The notes under the pieces are model-generated. The model did no database searches. It was not told the DNA's origin and was given only the letters and a program-made list of their open reading frames with translations. A stretch of 26,634 nucleotides of DNA from a virus. The position numbers and the translations under genes are program-made. The stretch is from positions 1 to 26,634 of IMG/VR virus record IMGVR_UViG_3300026510_000089; one strand, 5' to 3'. Shown in pieces: positions 18,506 through 26,581 of the stretch (position 1 is its first letter; each line of letters begins with the position of its first letter).

Positions 18506-20450
18506 CTATTAATTTGTTTATGTGTTTTATCTTATCTCTTGGTTCTTTTATGAACCATAAATCTAAATTTGAATATATTAAATCACTATCAATTATATTT
18601 ATTAACGGTAATATTGCTTTTATAATCATACTATAATAATAATTTTTATCAAACTCTTTATCACCATTAATATAATCATCTAACCATATAACATCCAATC
18701 TTGGATTGGATGATTTAACTACATATTCAACAGTTTCTCCAACACCTATATCCAAACCTCTATCGTGCAATCTTTTAGCTAAATTAATATGGGCTGGTAT
18801 TGATATTTGTTGGATACTTCCATCTTTTTTAATTTTAGGTTTTCCTGTATTTTTATCAATCATATCTCCACCATATTTATCTAATGATTTTGATATAACT
18901 TTTCTAAATACTAACAACTCTACATCGATATCACCTTTTATTAATTTTTCTTTAAATTTATATAATTCATTTATATAATCATTAATTGTCATTTTATTCA
19001 ATAAAATACAATCCTCAACTAACATCTTTTGCCAGTATTTTACTAAATCTGTTGTGTCTTTCTTTTTATACAATAACCCCTTAACCTCTATATCAACATC
19101 ACCTATCTTATTACCATTTTCATCATATTTTTGACAGGTTGTTGCATAAAACTTCTTTTTAAAATATAATAGTTTTAAATAATCCTTCTCATATTCAAAT
19201 TTCATATAACCAGAATTCATTAGGTTGTTTTCTATAATAAATTCTGATATACTATTTTTAAATATATTTTCTAATTTATCATTAGATAATTCTTTTGGGG
19301 TTTGTATAAATATACTATCTGTATCTCCAGCTATAACAATACAACCACATTCCTCAGCTTCCTTTATCATTCTTTTAATAAACTGCCTTGATAGTTGTGT
19401 TATAGCATTTGCAATATATGGGCTATACAATCTGAATGAAGTATAACCATTAAGTCCATATAACGAATTTAACATTATCTTTAAACCTTTCTCCTCAGCA
19501 TCTAATTTATTATATAAATTATTATCAACACCATAGTATTTATTTTTACCATACTTTCTATCATACCTTTCTTTTATTATTGGTATTAATAAATTACTAT
19601 AAGAACCAATAATATCTTTTCTAAAATACTTTTCTGGATAATATATATCTCCCCATTTATAATATTTTTTGTCTTTAACAACAATTTTATATTTATCTAT
19701 TGTATTATATTCTGATTTATCTATATTATTAAATTCTATTATTTTATTATTATATTCATCTTTATCTACTACTATATAATACTTTCTATTATTATATAAT
19801 ATTTCATTTAATATTTGTTCTAAATCTATATTATTTATAGAATATAAGTTATTATTATATCTTATTATATAATTACCCATTAAAATACAATCTTTATATT
19901 TTGGTAAATCATATATATTTATTACCATATCATTTAATATTGATTTATTTATAAATTTATACTCATCTACACCATATATAAATTTAGAATTCGCACGTAA
20001 TTTAAATATATCAAATATTGAAGTTATCTCTCTACTACACTTTGTAGCTGGTTCTATTATATTATTATCTTTTAATAGGTTTAAAAATGTTAATTCTGTT
20101 ATTTGTGTTGATTTATTTTTAATTAATGGTAATATAACTTCAATTATTATATTATCATCTATTTTTTTAATTATGTTATCATTAATTAGTTCATTTAATA
20201 CAGAATTGTAATCCATCTCATTCTTTTTAATAGCATGAATATCCATAGGTATTCTACAATATGGTATATTGTGTTTATCCGCTATTTCCTTTGTTATTAT
20301 TGTTTCTGGTGCTATATTACACTCTATTATAGTTGATGGATATAGTCCAGCAAAATCAAATGTTTTTAAATGTTCAAATAAACCAGTGTAATAGTTGAAT
20401 GTGTATCCACCAGCTATCTTATTAGGTTCAGCTATTTGTATTATCTCCAT
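18498..20450 (-). CDS. polB: Family B DNA polymerase, polymerase half of a split gene
   Basis: This 650-residue protein starts at an ATG five bases after GGTGAT. It opens with the GGY linker element (residues 14-16) that normally joins exonuclease and palm domains. Motif A follows (DFAGLYPS, D32), then motif B (KIMLNSLYG, K324, Y331), motif C (AGDTDS, D376 and D378) and a KKKFYAT element at 431-437, so the polymerase active site is complete. Motifs A and B are 292 residues apart; in Pfu-type enzymes the gap is about 80 and in RB69 about 150. This implies an insertion of roughly 150-200 residues before the fingers, the same place where protein-primed polymerases carry TPR1. The matching exonuclease half is encoded just upstream in the same frame. 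The C-terminal thumb region has no conserved motif that I can name. Confidence 0.85.
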   Translation of the reverse strand: MEIIQIAEPNKIAGGYTFNYYTGLFEHLKTFDFAGLYPSTIIECNIAPETIITKEIADKHNIPYCRIPMDIHAIKKNEMDYNSVLNELINDNIIKKIDDNIIIEVILPLIKNKSTQITELTFLNLLKDNNIIEPATKCSREITSIFDIFKLRANSKFIYGVDEYKFINKSILNDMVINIYDLPKYKDCILMGNYIIRYNNNLYSINNIDLEQILNEILYNNRKYYIVVDKDEYNNKIIEFNNIDKSEYNTIDKYKIVVKDKKYYKWGDIYYPEKYFRKDIIGSYSNLLIPIIKERYDRKYGKNKYYGVDNNLYNKLDAEEKGLKIMLNSLYGLNGYTSFRLYSPYIANAITQLSRQFIKRMIKEAEECGCIVIAGDTDSIFIQTPKELSNDKLENIFKNSISEFIIENNLMNSGYMKFEYEKDYLKLLYFKKKFYATTCQKYDENGNKIGDVDIEVKGLLYKKKDTTDLVKYWQKMLVEDCILLNKMTINDYINELYKFKEKLIKGDIDVELLVFRKVISKSLDKYGGDMIDKNTGKPKIKKDGSIQQISIPAHINLAKRLHDRGLDIGVGETVEYVVKSSNPRLDVIWLDDYINGDKEFDKNYYYSMIIKAILPLINIIDSDLIYSNLDLWFIKEPRDKIKHINKLIGE

Positions 20451-20462
20451 TATTTATCACCA

Positions 20463-21758
20463 TCATTTATAACTTCCTACTATTTCTATTTTAATAGGTT
20501 TGTAATCATCATCTAATATTATTGTATGCGTAACTATATTATCAGATTTTGTAACTTTATATTTATGTTGTAATCTAACACCCAAATCATTAAAGTATCT
20601 TATTAATTTTATATCCCAGAATTTAGACCCTTTTAATGTTTGTGATATTAATATATTGTTTAAATTAGCCATAGAAACTAAAATATCCAATAGTTTTAGT
20701 TTTTCCTCCAATTTTTGTAATACTAAAACATCTTTGTAGTTGTATGATAATAAAGATACAACCTCAGTATTTGTCCCATATCTATTAAATATATCATTTA
20801 TAATAACATCAGATATATTATTATCACTATAACTACAAATATGTTTTTCCCATAATTCTACAATTCTACCATTACCAATAGTTTTGGTTGAATTAGTGTT
20901 AATTTTAACTTTATTTATACCAACCTCGAATTCAGCCACATTATCTAATGAAACTTTATCTGGTTTATTTTGAACTTTATCTTCATAAAGTTTCCAATAA
21001 TCTATTTTTACTAATCTTTTAAATTGTTGTGGGTATATTCCGTGATATTCACTTCTATTTTCTATATATACATCATCAAACATAGAACTTCTCCAACCTA
21101 TTATTATATCATATTTATAAACATAATTTAAAAATTCTATTAATAATTCCTTTTCACCTGCTATTACATTATCTTTATTTAGATTTGCTATAAACTTTTT
21201 ATTTCCTTTATTGTCTATCATAGCTATTGATAATATTGGTGTAGTTGGTATAATTCTACCATATTCATCATTTTGTAATTCACCAATATCATAAGTTTCT
21301 ATATCGTAATAAACAATATCTAATTTATTTAATTCTAAATCCATATTAGGTAATTTATCTATTATATATCTATCAACAACTGATAAATCACCTTCATAAG
21401 TATCTATCCCATTGTTATACAATAATTCTTTTATCTCATATAATGAATAGTTGTCTTTTAATATAATCTTAGAATATAATTTACCATCGTCATCAAATTC
21501 AACCCTAAACGGATTTAACCATTTTATAGCTTCATCAATGCTTATATTATTTTTAGTTGATGTTTCCAATATCAACTCATCTGTTAATTCATTAATTAGG
21601 TTTTTTTCTGCATTCTCTATTATTTTCTTAGCTTTAGTTATATTTTTTCTATCTATTATAATATAATTATTGAATTTTTTAAATATAGACATAGATTTTT
21701 CATTTTCTTTTACTATTTCCCTTACTCCATATCTATCATTTAATATATTTACTATCAT
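20463..21758 (-). CDS. polB: Family B DNA polymerase, N-terminal/exonuclease half of a split gene
   Basis: I chose the ATG at 21758, four bases after GGTGAT; an ATG at 21770 lies upstream of that site. The 431-residue product has the N-terminal domain and a 3'-5' exonuclease: Exo I YYDIET with D152 and E154, Exo II GWRSSMFDD with D228, and Exo III YNYKD with Y339 and D343. All metal-binding acids are present, but the Exo II Asn (NxxxFD) is replaced by R223. The protein stops after the exonuclease, before the GGY linker. Three stop codons in the same frame and a new GGTGAT separate it from the polymerase half, 12 bases downstream. It presumably assembles with that half to give a proofreading enzyme. 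Some Methanothermobacter polymerases are also split, though at a different point (family knowledge). Confidence 0.85.
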   Translation of the reverse strand: MIVNILNDRYGVREIVKENEKSMSIFKKFNNYIIIDRKNITKAKKIIENAEKNLINELTDELILETSTKNNISIDEAIKWLNPFRVEFDDDGKLYSKIILKDNYSLYEIKELLYNNGIDTYEGDLSVVDRYIIDKLPNMDLELNKLDIVYYDIETYDIGELQNDEYGRIIPTTPILSIAMIDNKGNKKFIANLNKDNVIAGEKELLIEFLNYVYKYDIIIGWRSSMFDDVYIENRSEYHGIYPQQFKRLVKIDYWKLYEDKVQNKPDKVSLDNVAEFEVGINKVKINTNSTKTIGNGRIVELWEKHICSYSDNNISDVIINDIFNRYGTNTEVVSLLSYNYKDVLVLQKLEEKLKLLDILVSMANLNNILISQTLKGSKFWDIKLIRYFNDLGVRLQHKYKVTKSDNIVTHTIILDDDYKPIKIEIVGSYK

Positions 21759-21802
21759 TACTATCACCATTTTTTTAGAAAAAATAATAATAAATATTTG
21801 TT

Positions 21803-22111
21803 TTAATTATCTTTATTATCTGAATTTAATTTTCTACTTAAATTAATATATTTTTTAATTAAATCAGCTTCTTCTGTGTCAGCAAAAGAAAATCTTGCAT
21901 TTTTATCTACTTTTGTCTTTTTTAATATATTCCATTTTACCAAGTTATTTAAAGTTCTCCAAGCACCTTGAATATACTTTTCTCCAATAACATTCTGTAA
22001 TTCGGTTGTTGTTGGTTCTTTATCTTCATTTTTAATTAAATACATTAATACTTTAAATCTATACTCATTGTTTAACACTTTTGAAACAAATTTAATATCT
22101 CCTTCATTCAT
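21803..22111 (-). CDS. Winged-helix transcription regulator
   Basis: This is a 102-residue protein whose ATG follows GGTGAT by three bases. Residues about 5-80 read as a winged helix: helix one VSKVLNNEYRFKVLMYLIKN, a TTTELQNVIG helix, a recognition helix around QGAWRTLNNLVKWNILKK, and a wing with VDKNARFSFAD. This is the general ArsR/MarR-like archaeal type, DNA-binding as a dimer. No cysteine or histidine metal site is obvious, so a metal sensor is unlikely. The charged tail is short. It sits just upstream of the split polymerase genes and has a long AT palindrome (22152-22179) ahead of its own start, so it may regulate itself and the replication operon (inference). Confidence 0.65.
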   Translation of the reverse strand: MNEGDIKFVSKVLNNEYRFKVLMYLIKNEDKEPTTTELQNVIGEKYIQGAWRTLNNLVKWNILKKTKVDKNARFSFADTEEADLIKKYINLSRKLNSDNKDN

Positions 22112-22151
22112 ATTATCACCATTTTTATTTGTTTTAAATCATATAATGTTT

Positions 22152-22179
22152 AAGTATATAATTAATTATATATATACTT
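22152..22179. promoter_or_regulatory. AT palindrome, possible operator/promoter of the winged-helix gene
   Basis: The 28 bases start AAGTATATAATTAA and end TATATATATACTT. They form a palindrome that is perfect except for an extra TATA on one side. It lies 41-68 bases before the winged-helix start codon, where a TATA box or an operator would be. AT-only palindromes arise easily in such DNA; the AAGTATAT/ATATACTT ends are the more specific part. Confidence 0.4.
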
Positions 22180-22181
22180 TT

Positions 22182-22877
22182 CTATTTATATTTATATGTT
22201 TCTATAACTGTGTTTTTTGGTTTTGTATATTTGTCAATATAATTTAACTCATCGACTAACTTATCTATTAATTTATCAATACTATTAGGTGTATTTATAT
22301 TTTCTTTTATTATATAAGAAAAATCTTTTGTATCAATGTATAACATACCTTCATAATCGGTATTTATGAATTCAAAGTTTTTACAATCTTTTATATCTGA
22401 CATTTTTACATTATCACTATCATAACCTTTCATATACACTGTTGTTCCATCAAGGGATATTATGGGTTTATTATCTTTAATAAATACTAAAATGTTAATA
22501 TTTACATTATACATATTCTTTAATGGTATAACTTCATTTTTATAATAAACACATTTACCAAATTCATCATAAAACTTAACTAATTCTTCATCTAATTCTT
22601 TTAAAACTTTAATTATAGCTTCTTTTAAGTTAATATTAGAATTAACAATTTTTTTTATTTCTTCAACAACAACCCCATTACATATTCTACCACATAGTAA
22701 TATATCTATGTATTTATATTTATTTTTATCTTTTGGTATAATATACATACCATTATATTTTAAAAATCCAAATTCATCATGTAAAGTTGTATTCTCAAAT
22801 CTTATAGTAATTTTATCATATTTATTATTTTCATTTGCTTCAACTATAATTCCCATTTTATTTAATATTTTAAACAT
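22182..22877 (-). CDS. Unknown protein between nrdD and the winged-helix gene
   Basis: This 231-residue protein starts at the ATG at 22877, four bases after GGTGAT; a GTG upstream is part of that site. I do not recognise it. It is mixed alpha/beta and fairly acidic, with a Gly-containing strand (ILLCGRICNGVVVEE), a helical stretch at about 80-110 (LKEAIIKVLKELDEELVKF) and later strands (ININILVFIKDNKPIISLDG). There are a few scattered cysteines with no metal-binding spacing, and no Walker or membrane motif. It lies 16 bases after the nrdD stop and is probably co-transcribed with it. It shows no radical-SAM CxxxCxxC motif, so it is not the NrdG activase. Confidence 0.55.
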   Translation of the reverse strand: MFKILNKMGIIVEANENNKYDKITIRFENTTLHDEFGFLKYNGMYIIPKDKNKYKYIDILLCGRICNGVVVEEIKKIVNSNINLKEAIIKVLKELDEELVKFYDEFGKCVYYKNEVIPLKNMYNVNINILVFIKDNKPIISLDGTTVYMKGYDSDNVKMSDIKDCKNFEFINTDYEGMLYIDTKDFSYIIKENINTPNSIDKLIDKLVDELNYIDKYTKPKNTVIETYKYK

Positions 22878-22893
22878 TTTTATCACCTTTTAC

Positions 22894-24798
22894 TTATAAT
22901 TTAAAACTTCCTCTGTTGATAACTTCTGATTTCTTACCTTCATTAAACCCATCTATGTTTTGTAAATATCCGGTTATTTTAGTTTGTCTTATTACATTAT
23001 CACTACCACATTTACAACAGTTATCATTATAACCACCAACAAATGTATTATTACATTCATTACAGGTTATTATTATGTTTGATATTGTAATATATCTTAC
23101 ATAAGTTTCTTTTAATAATTTTAATAAATATTTAAATTGATTTTTATAATTTATTAAATCTGACTTTGTGGCATTCCATAAGTGGCATATTATACCACCA
23201 TCTAAAATCTTATGCCATACCTGTTCCTTAATTATTTTACTATGTGCTGTAATACCAGATAATTCATTTACCATTATTGAATTTGTATAATATTTCTTAT
23301 CATATATTCCAACTTTCTTAAAATATTTGTCATATATTTTATTATCATATTGTTTAAATCTATAAGAACAACTTTCTGCTGGACTACCTAACATACTAAA
23401 TCTTGTATGTTCTTCAACACCATCTAATTCAACATATTCCACATCATACATACTACATAATTCTTTGTATGTATATAAATTTAATTTATTTATGTGTTCT
23501 CTAATACAATTCATCAATTTATCAACAACAAATGAATTTGTTAATTTTACAGCATCATCGTAGCCAACAATACCAATTCCGTTAGATGTTATACCAATAT
23601 TATAATAATATCCATTTTCATCTTTATATGTATCATTTGTAAATAATGGATATAAGTTGTTTTTTAGATTTTGTTTTATTATTTCTCGTTTTATTAATAG
23701 TATTTTTATTATATTTTGCATTACTTTTGATATATATCCATATGTTAATTCACTATCATATTCAGAGTTTTCAACATCCAAAAATTCTAATAAAGCTAAT
23801 TTTGGTAAATTTATAGTTATGTATGCCATATTACCAGTTGAAAACACATCTGTATTTGGATTTTCAGTTAAAGTATCATCCAAATATGTTCTACAACCCA
23901 TAACAGCATTTGTTTTATTACCGTAATTTAAATTATTTAATAGGTATGTGTTTCCAATATTATTCATATTATACATTAATAACTCAACTAATTCATCATC
24001 AATACCACTTAAACAGTCTTCATTTACAATAAATATTGTATTTGGAAAGTTAAATGGTTTATTATTACCATCACCTTCATTTAATAGTTTTAGTAATGTT
24101 TTAGTTAATAATAGATGTTCCTTTTCAAATTCTCCAAATGTTTTATCACCATTAACAATATATCCCGTTTTTTCATCTCTTAAAAACTCTGGTATTTTAG
24201 CTGTTATTGTTAATGATAGAAATATTGTTTGTAATCCTCTACTTGGTGATATTTGATTTGCTTGAAATACAAAGTGTTGTAAAGCATTTTTTATTCTGTC
24301 TTTATATATTTGTATAGCATCAACATTTCCAGAATTATATTCCTTTAATTCTAACTCAGATAATACAATTTCAGGTGTAGCTAATGGTGCTAATAATGCT
24401 AACATATGTGGTAATCCCTGTCCACCAGCACAATGAGCTTGTCCAAATGAAGCAACATTTATTATATGAGACACAGCAGACATTAAATTTTTAGCAGGTT
24501 TTGATTTTGTGTGTAATACATCTAACCCATTTCTTAAAATCTTTCTAATATCGTGAAATAAACAATTTGGTCTGCTAATAAAAAATCCTAAATCATGTAT
24601 ATGATAATAACAATTTTCGTGTAATGTAAATAACTGTTTATCATAACTATCTAACAACTCTTTTGCTAACATTTTTTGTTCATTATCATTAATTCTAAGT
24701 TCAAATAAATTATTTGAGCTTAGAATATTAGCATTTTCATTATCATTTAAGTTATATTTATCATATATACCATCTAAAAATTCTAATGTTTTTACCAT
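22894..24798 (-). CDS. nrdD: Anaerobic (class III) ribonucleoside-triphosphate reductase
   Basis: This 634-residue protein has a strong GAGGTGG site before its ATG. It reduces ribonucleotides to dNTPs using a glycyl radical and works only without oxygen. Visible features are HIHD at 66-69, the thiyl-radical cysteine C302 in MGCRTYL, a Gly-Ser-Pro-Ala-Glu loop near 471-475, a C-terminal zinc site (C579, C582 with C594/C595 and C597), and G610 in KITGYL as the radical glycine. I see no N-terminal ATP-cone, so overall activity control by dATP may be absent. The radical-SAM activase NrdG is not in this window; it must come from elsewhere on the element or from the host. It supplies dNTPs for the polymerase encoded downstream and implies an anaerobic host. 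Confidence 0.92.
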   Translation of the reverse strand: MVKTLEFLDGIYDKYNLNDNENANILSSNNLFELRINDNEQKMLAKELLDSYDKQLFTLHENCYYHIHDLGFFISRPNCLFHDIRKILRNGLDVLHTKSKPAKNLMSAVSHIINVASFGQAHCAGGQGLPHMLALLAPLATPEIVLSELELKEYNSGNVDAIQIYKDRIKNALQHFVFQANQISPSRGLQTIFLSLTITAKIPEFLRDEKTGYIVNGDKTFGEFEKEHLLLTKTLLKLLNEGDGNNKPFNFPNTIFIVNEDCLSGIDDELVELLMYNMNNIGNTYLLNNLNYGNKTNAVMGCRTYLDDTLTENPNTDVFSTGNMAYITINLPKLALLEFLDVENSEYDSELTYGYISKVMQNIIKILLIKREIIKQNLKNNLYPLFTNDTYKDENGYYYNIGITSNGIGIVGYDDAVKLTNSFVVDKLMNCIREHINKLNLYTYKELCSMYDVEYVELDGVEEHTRFSMLGSPAESCSYRFKQYDNKIYDKYFKKVGIYDKKYYTNSIMVNELSGITAHSKIIKEQVWHKILDGGIICHLWNATKSDLINYKNQFKYLLKLLKETYVRYITISNIIITCNECNNTFVGGYNDNCCKCGSDNVIRQTKITGYLQNIDGFNEGKKSEVINRGSFKL

Positions 24799-25010
24799 AA
24801 AACCACCTCTTTGTTGATTAAATAATATTTTATATTTTATGGTATATATAACTATTTTATAATATAAACAATTATAGTTTAGTATAAAATTATTGATTAA
24901 CTAATTATATAGTTTTCATCATTTATATACTTTATTTGTAAAATGGTTTATATAAACTATAATTGTTTAGTATAGTTATAAAAAAAAATAAACCAGAAAA
25001 TTAAACTGAT
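24799..25010 (-). promoter_or_regulatory. nrdD promoter region with a 17-bp inverted repeat
   Basis: This 212-base gap holds an inverted repeat with perfect 17-base arms at 24865-24881 and 24953-24969 (core AAACAATTATAGTTTA and its complement), 71 bases apart. Each arm is near a GTTTAGTATA word in direct orientation. On the minus strand, TATA-like TTTATATTATAAAA lies about 60-70 bases before the nrdD ATG. Another TATA, TTTATATAAACC, is part of the distal arm and is preceded on the plus strand by BRE-like AAAATGG. The arms could bind a dimeric regulator and loop the promoter. Confidence 0.5.
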
Positions 25011-25014
25011 TTAT
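24981..25014 (-). terminator. Hairpin plus T8 terminator after the ssDNA-binding-like gene
   Basis: Read on the minus strand, ATAAATCAG pairs with CTGGTTTAT across a nine-base loop, with one G-U pair. A run of eight T follows at once (24981-24988). The stem overlaps the stop codon of the gene. This is a good terminator and would separate that gene from nrdD. Confidence 0.6.
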
Positions 25015-25775
25015 ACATCAAATATATTTTGTTGTTCTGATAAATCAGATTTAACTTGGTTGTTGAATTCATTAACATATTTTTTAAACTCAGCAATTGA
25101 TTTTATACAATCAATTCTAATTGTTTCAATCTCAGCCTTAGTTAAATTCCTTTTACCTCTAACTTCAAATGTCATATATGTTCCGAATTTTGATGGTTTT
25201 GTAGTTAATCCAATTTTAAGTTCAACAATACCATATTCATAATCCTTTAAGCTGTTTGAAATCTCCATACTTCTACTGCTTGTAGCATAATGTATATATG
25301 GTTTATATTCACCATCTACTTTAACAAGCATTAAATAAATATTTGTATAATCCACATTATCCAATGAAATATTATTTTTCTTACAATATTCATCTAATTT
25401 TAATCCACTTTCTAACTCAATGTGATTTATTTTCTTTGTATATTTTGGCTCAATTGTTGTTTTAAATTGTTTAAACATACCGCATTGTGTATTAGAATGG
25501 ACTATAATACATTCAATTTCATCCCCTAAAACTTCATCATACCTAATTTTTTCTTTACCATCTTCACTATATACTGGTTTTGAAACAAATTTATTAAACC
25601 CGTTTAATTGTGGTTCTTTTGAGTTGAATGATAAAGTGGGAAATGGTAATGTTGCTTTCTTAACTGTTTCCTCAGATTTAGCTTCCATATACAATTTAGC
25701 TGTTTCCACAGCAGCATCTTCACTCATTCCTTTATCTATCAATTCTTTAACCAACACATTTTCATCAATATTCAT
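25011..25775 (-). CDS. Putative ssDNA-binding protein (first gene of the leftward module)
   Basis: This 254-residue protein starts at an ATG seven bases after GGTG. The N-terminus has a UBA-like short helix pair (LVKELIDKGMSEDAAVETAKLYM). A central beta-rich part runs from about residue 42 (TLPFPTLSFN) to about 215, and a helical, then acidic and glutamine-containing C-terminus ends in NIFDV. An OB-type beta region followed by an acidic hydrophobic tip is the usual layout of viral ssDNA-binding proteins, and being first gene beside the repeats fits an abundant replication protein. I see no decisive motif, so an origin-binding or other DNA-binding role is equally possible. Its promoter is probably the BRE/TATA element in the first 64-bp repeat, and it has its own terminator, so it may be made in larger amounts than its neighbours. 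Confidence 0.5.
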   Translation of the reverse strand: MNIDENVLVKELIDKGMSEDAAVETAKLYMEAKSEETVKKATLPFPTLSFNSKEPQLNGFNKFVSKPVYSEDGKEKIRYDEVLGDEIECIIVHSNTQCGMFKQFKTTIEPKYTKKINHIELESGLKLDEYCKKNNISLDNVDYTNIYLMLVKVDGEYKPYIHYATSSRSMEISNSLKDYEYGIVELKIGLTTKPSKFGTYMTFEVRGKRNLTKAEIETIRIDCIKSIAEFKKYVNEFNNQVKSDLSEQQNIFDV

Positions 25776-25804
25776 TGTTATACACCATTGTTTTTTTATT
25801 ATAT

Positions 25805-26047
25805 ATTACTTACAATATACCATAGGTGTTTATACTATATAAACCTTTCTGTTATGATATATCGTAAGATTACTTACAATATACCATAGGTGTTTATACT
25901 ATATAAACCTTTCTGTTATGATATATCGTAAGATTACTTACAATATACCATAGGTGTTTATACTATATAAACCTTTCTGTTATAATATATCGTAAGATTA
26001 TTTACAATATACCATAGGTGTTTATACTATATAAACCTTTCTGTTAT
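25805..26047. repeat. 64-bp tandem repeat, 3.8 copies
   Basis: Copies begin at 25805, 25869, 25933 and 25997; the last stops after 51 bases. By eye the copies differ by only two substitutions (in the junction stretch of copy 3 and at the start of copy 4). Each unit contains a nearly perfect outer inverted repeat, CTTACAATATA with TATATCGTAAG (one mismatch), and an inner perfect one, GTTTATA-CTA-TATAAAC. The inner repeat contains TATA boxes on both strands. Such iterons are typical of replication-initiator or regulator binding sites. Confidence 0.95.
25836..25850 (-). promoter_or_regulatory. BRE/TATA box of the ssDNA-binding-like gene, inside repeat copy 1
   Basis: On the minus strand this reads AGAAAGG then TTTATATA, a close match to archaeal BRE plus TATA box. 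A start about 25 bases downstream gives a leader of roughly 35 bases with GGTG ahead of the ATG at 25775. The same element recurs in the next three repeat copies at +64 base steps. Confidence 0.55.
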
Positions 26048-26173
26048 ATTTTATATTGTTCATAAAATATGAATTATTTTCAATGTTAAATAAAAGATTA
26101 TAGATATTATTTTTATATATAAATAAATATTTAAGTTTTATTTAAATTAATCATTCATTTATTTTCATATTTA
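26048..26173. other. AT-rich spacer between tandem repeats and palindrome
   Basis: These 126 bases are almost entirely A and T, with no gene or clear repeat. This composition would melt easily and fits an unwinding element if the region is an origin, but that is inference. Confidence 0.3.
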
Positions 26174-26226
26174 ACTATAATAAGATTGTATAGTTAATAT
26201 CTAACCTAATGGAAACCATATAGAAG

Positions 26227-26289
26227 TATCTATAAGTGTGAGTTGAAAATAATAGTATAAACTATTAAAGAAAATCACACTTATAGATA
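26227..26289. repeat. Hairpin nested in the left palindrome arm
   Basis: TATCTATAAGTGTGA (26227-26241) pairs perfectly with 26275-26289. The 33-base loop itself holds AATAGT-ATAA-ACTATT. Each large arm could therefore fold on its own as well as pair with the other arm. Confidence 0.85.
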
Positions 26290-26374
26290 GGAAGTATAAC
26301 GCTTATTTACACAATATATAAACACACAACTAATTTTATATAATTCAAAATACACAGCTCGTTATTTCCATATA

Positions 26375-26408
26375 TGTTGATATATCAACAATAATATAAC
26401 AATATTAT
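26375..26408. repeat. Two small palindromes in the palindrome centre
   Basis: TGTTGATATATCAACA (26375-26390) is a perfect 16-base palindrome. It is followed by ATAATAT-AACA-ATATTAT (26391-26408). They are off-centre relative to 26404, so they would form side hairpins in a large loop. TGTTGATA recurs at 26430-26437. Confidence 0.8.
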
Positions 26409-26518
26409 ACTGTCGGAGTTTGTGAAAGATGTTGATAATCAAATAACGAGCTATGTTGTTTATATGTTGTTAAATAGATTGTATATGTATATTTAACCAA
26501 TCTAAGCACAATGCTTCC

Positions 26519-26581
26519 TATCTATAAGTGTGATTTTCTTTAATAGTTTATACTATTATTTTCAACTCACACTTATAGATA
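26519..26581. repeat. Hairpin nested in the right palindrome arm
   Basis: This is the mirror copy of the hairpin at 26227-26289, with 15-base arms at 26519-26533 and 26567-26581. It is present because the outer arms are exact complements. Confidence 0.85.

Noticed and set aside
19638-20247. Intein inside the polymerase gene
   Set aside because: The insert between motifs A and B has no Cys/Ser start, no HN-Cys/Ser/Thr end and no homing endonuclease motif, and it is not placed at a known catalytic-motif insertion site.
22182-22877. NrdG activase next to nrdD
   Set aside because: The protein lacks the CxxxCxxC radical-SAM motif and does not resemble NrdG in any stretch.
25805-26047. CRISPR array
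   Set aside because: The repeats are directly adjacent 64-bp units with no variable spacers, and no cas genes other than a Cas4-like nuclease domain fused to a helicase are present.
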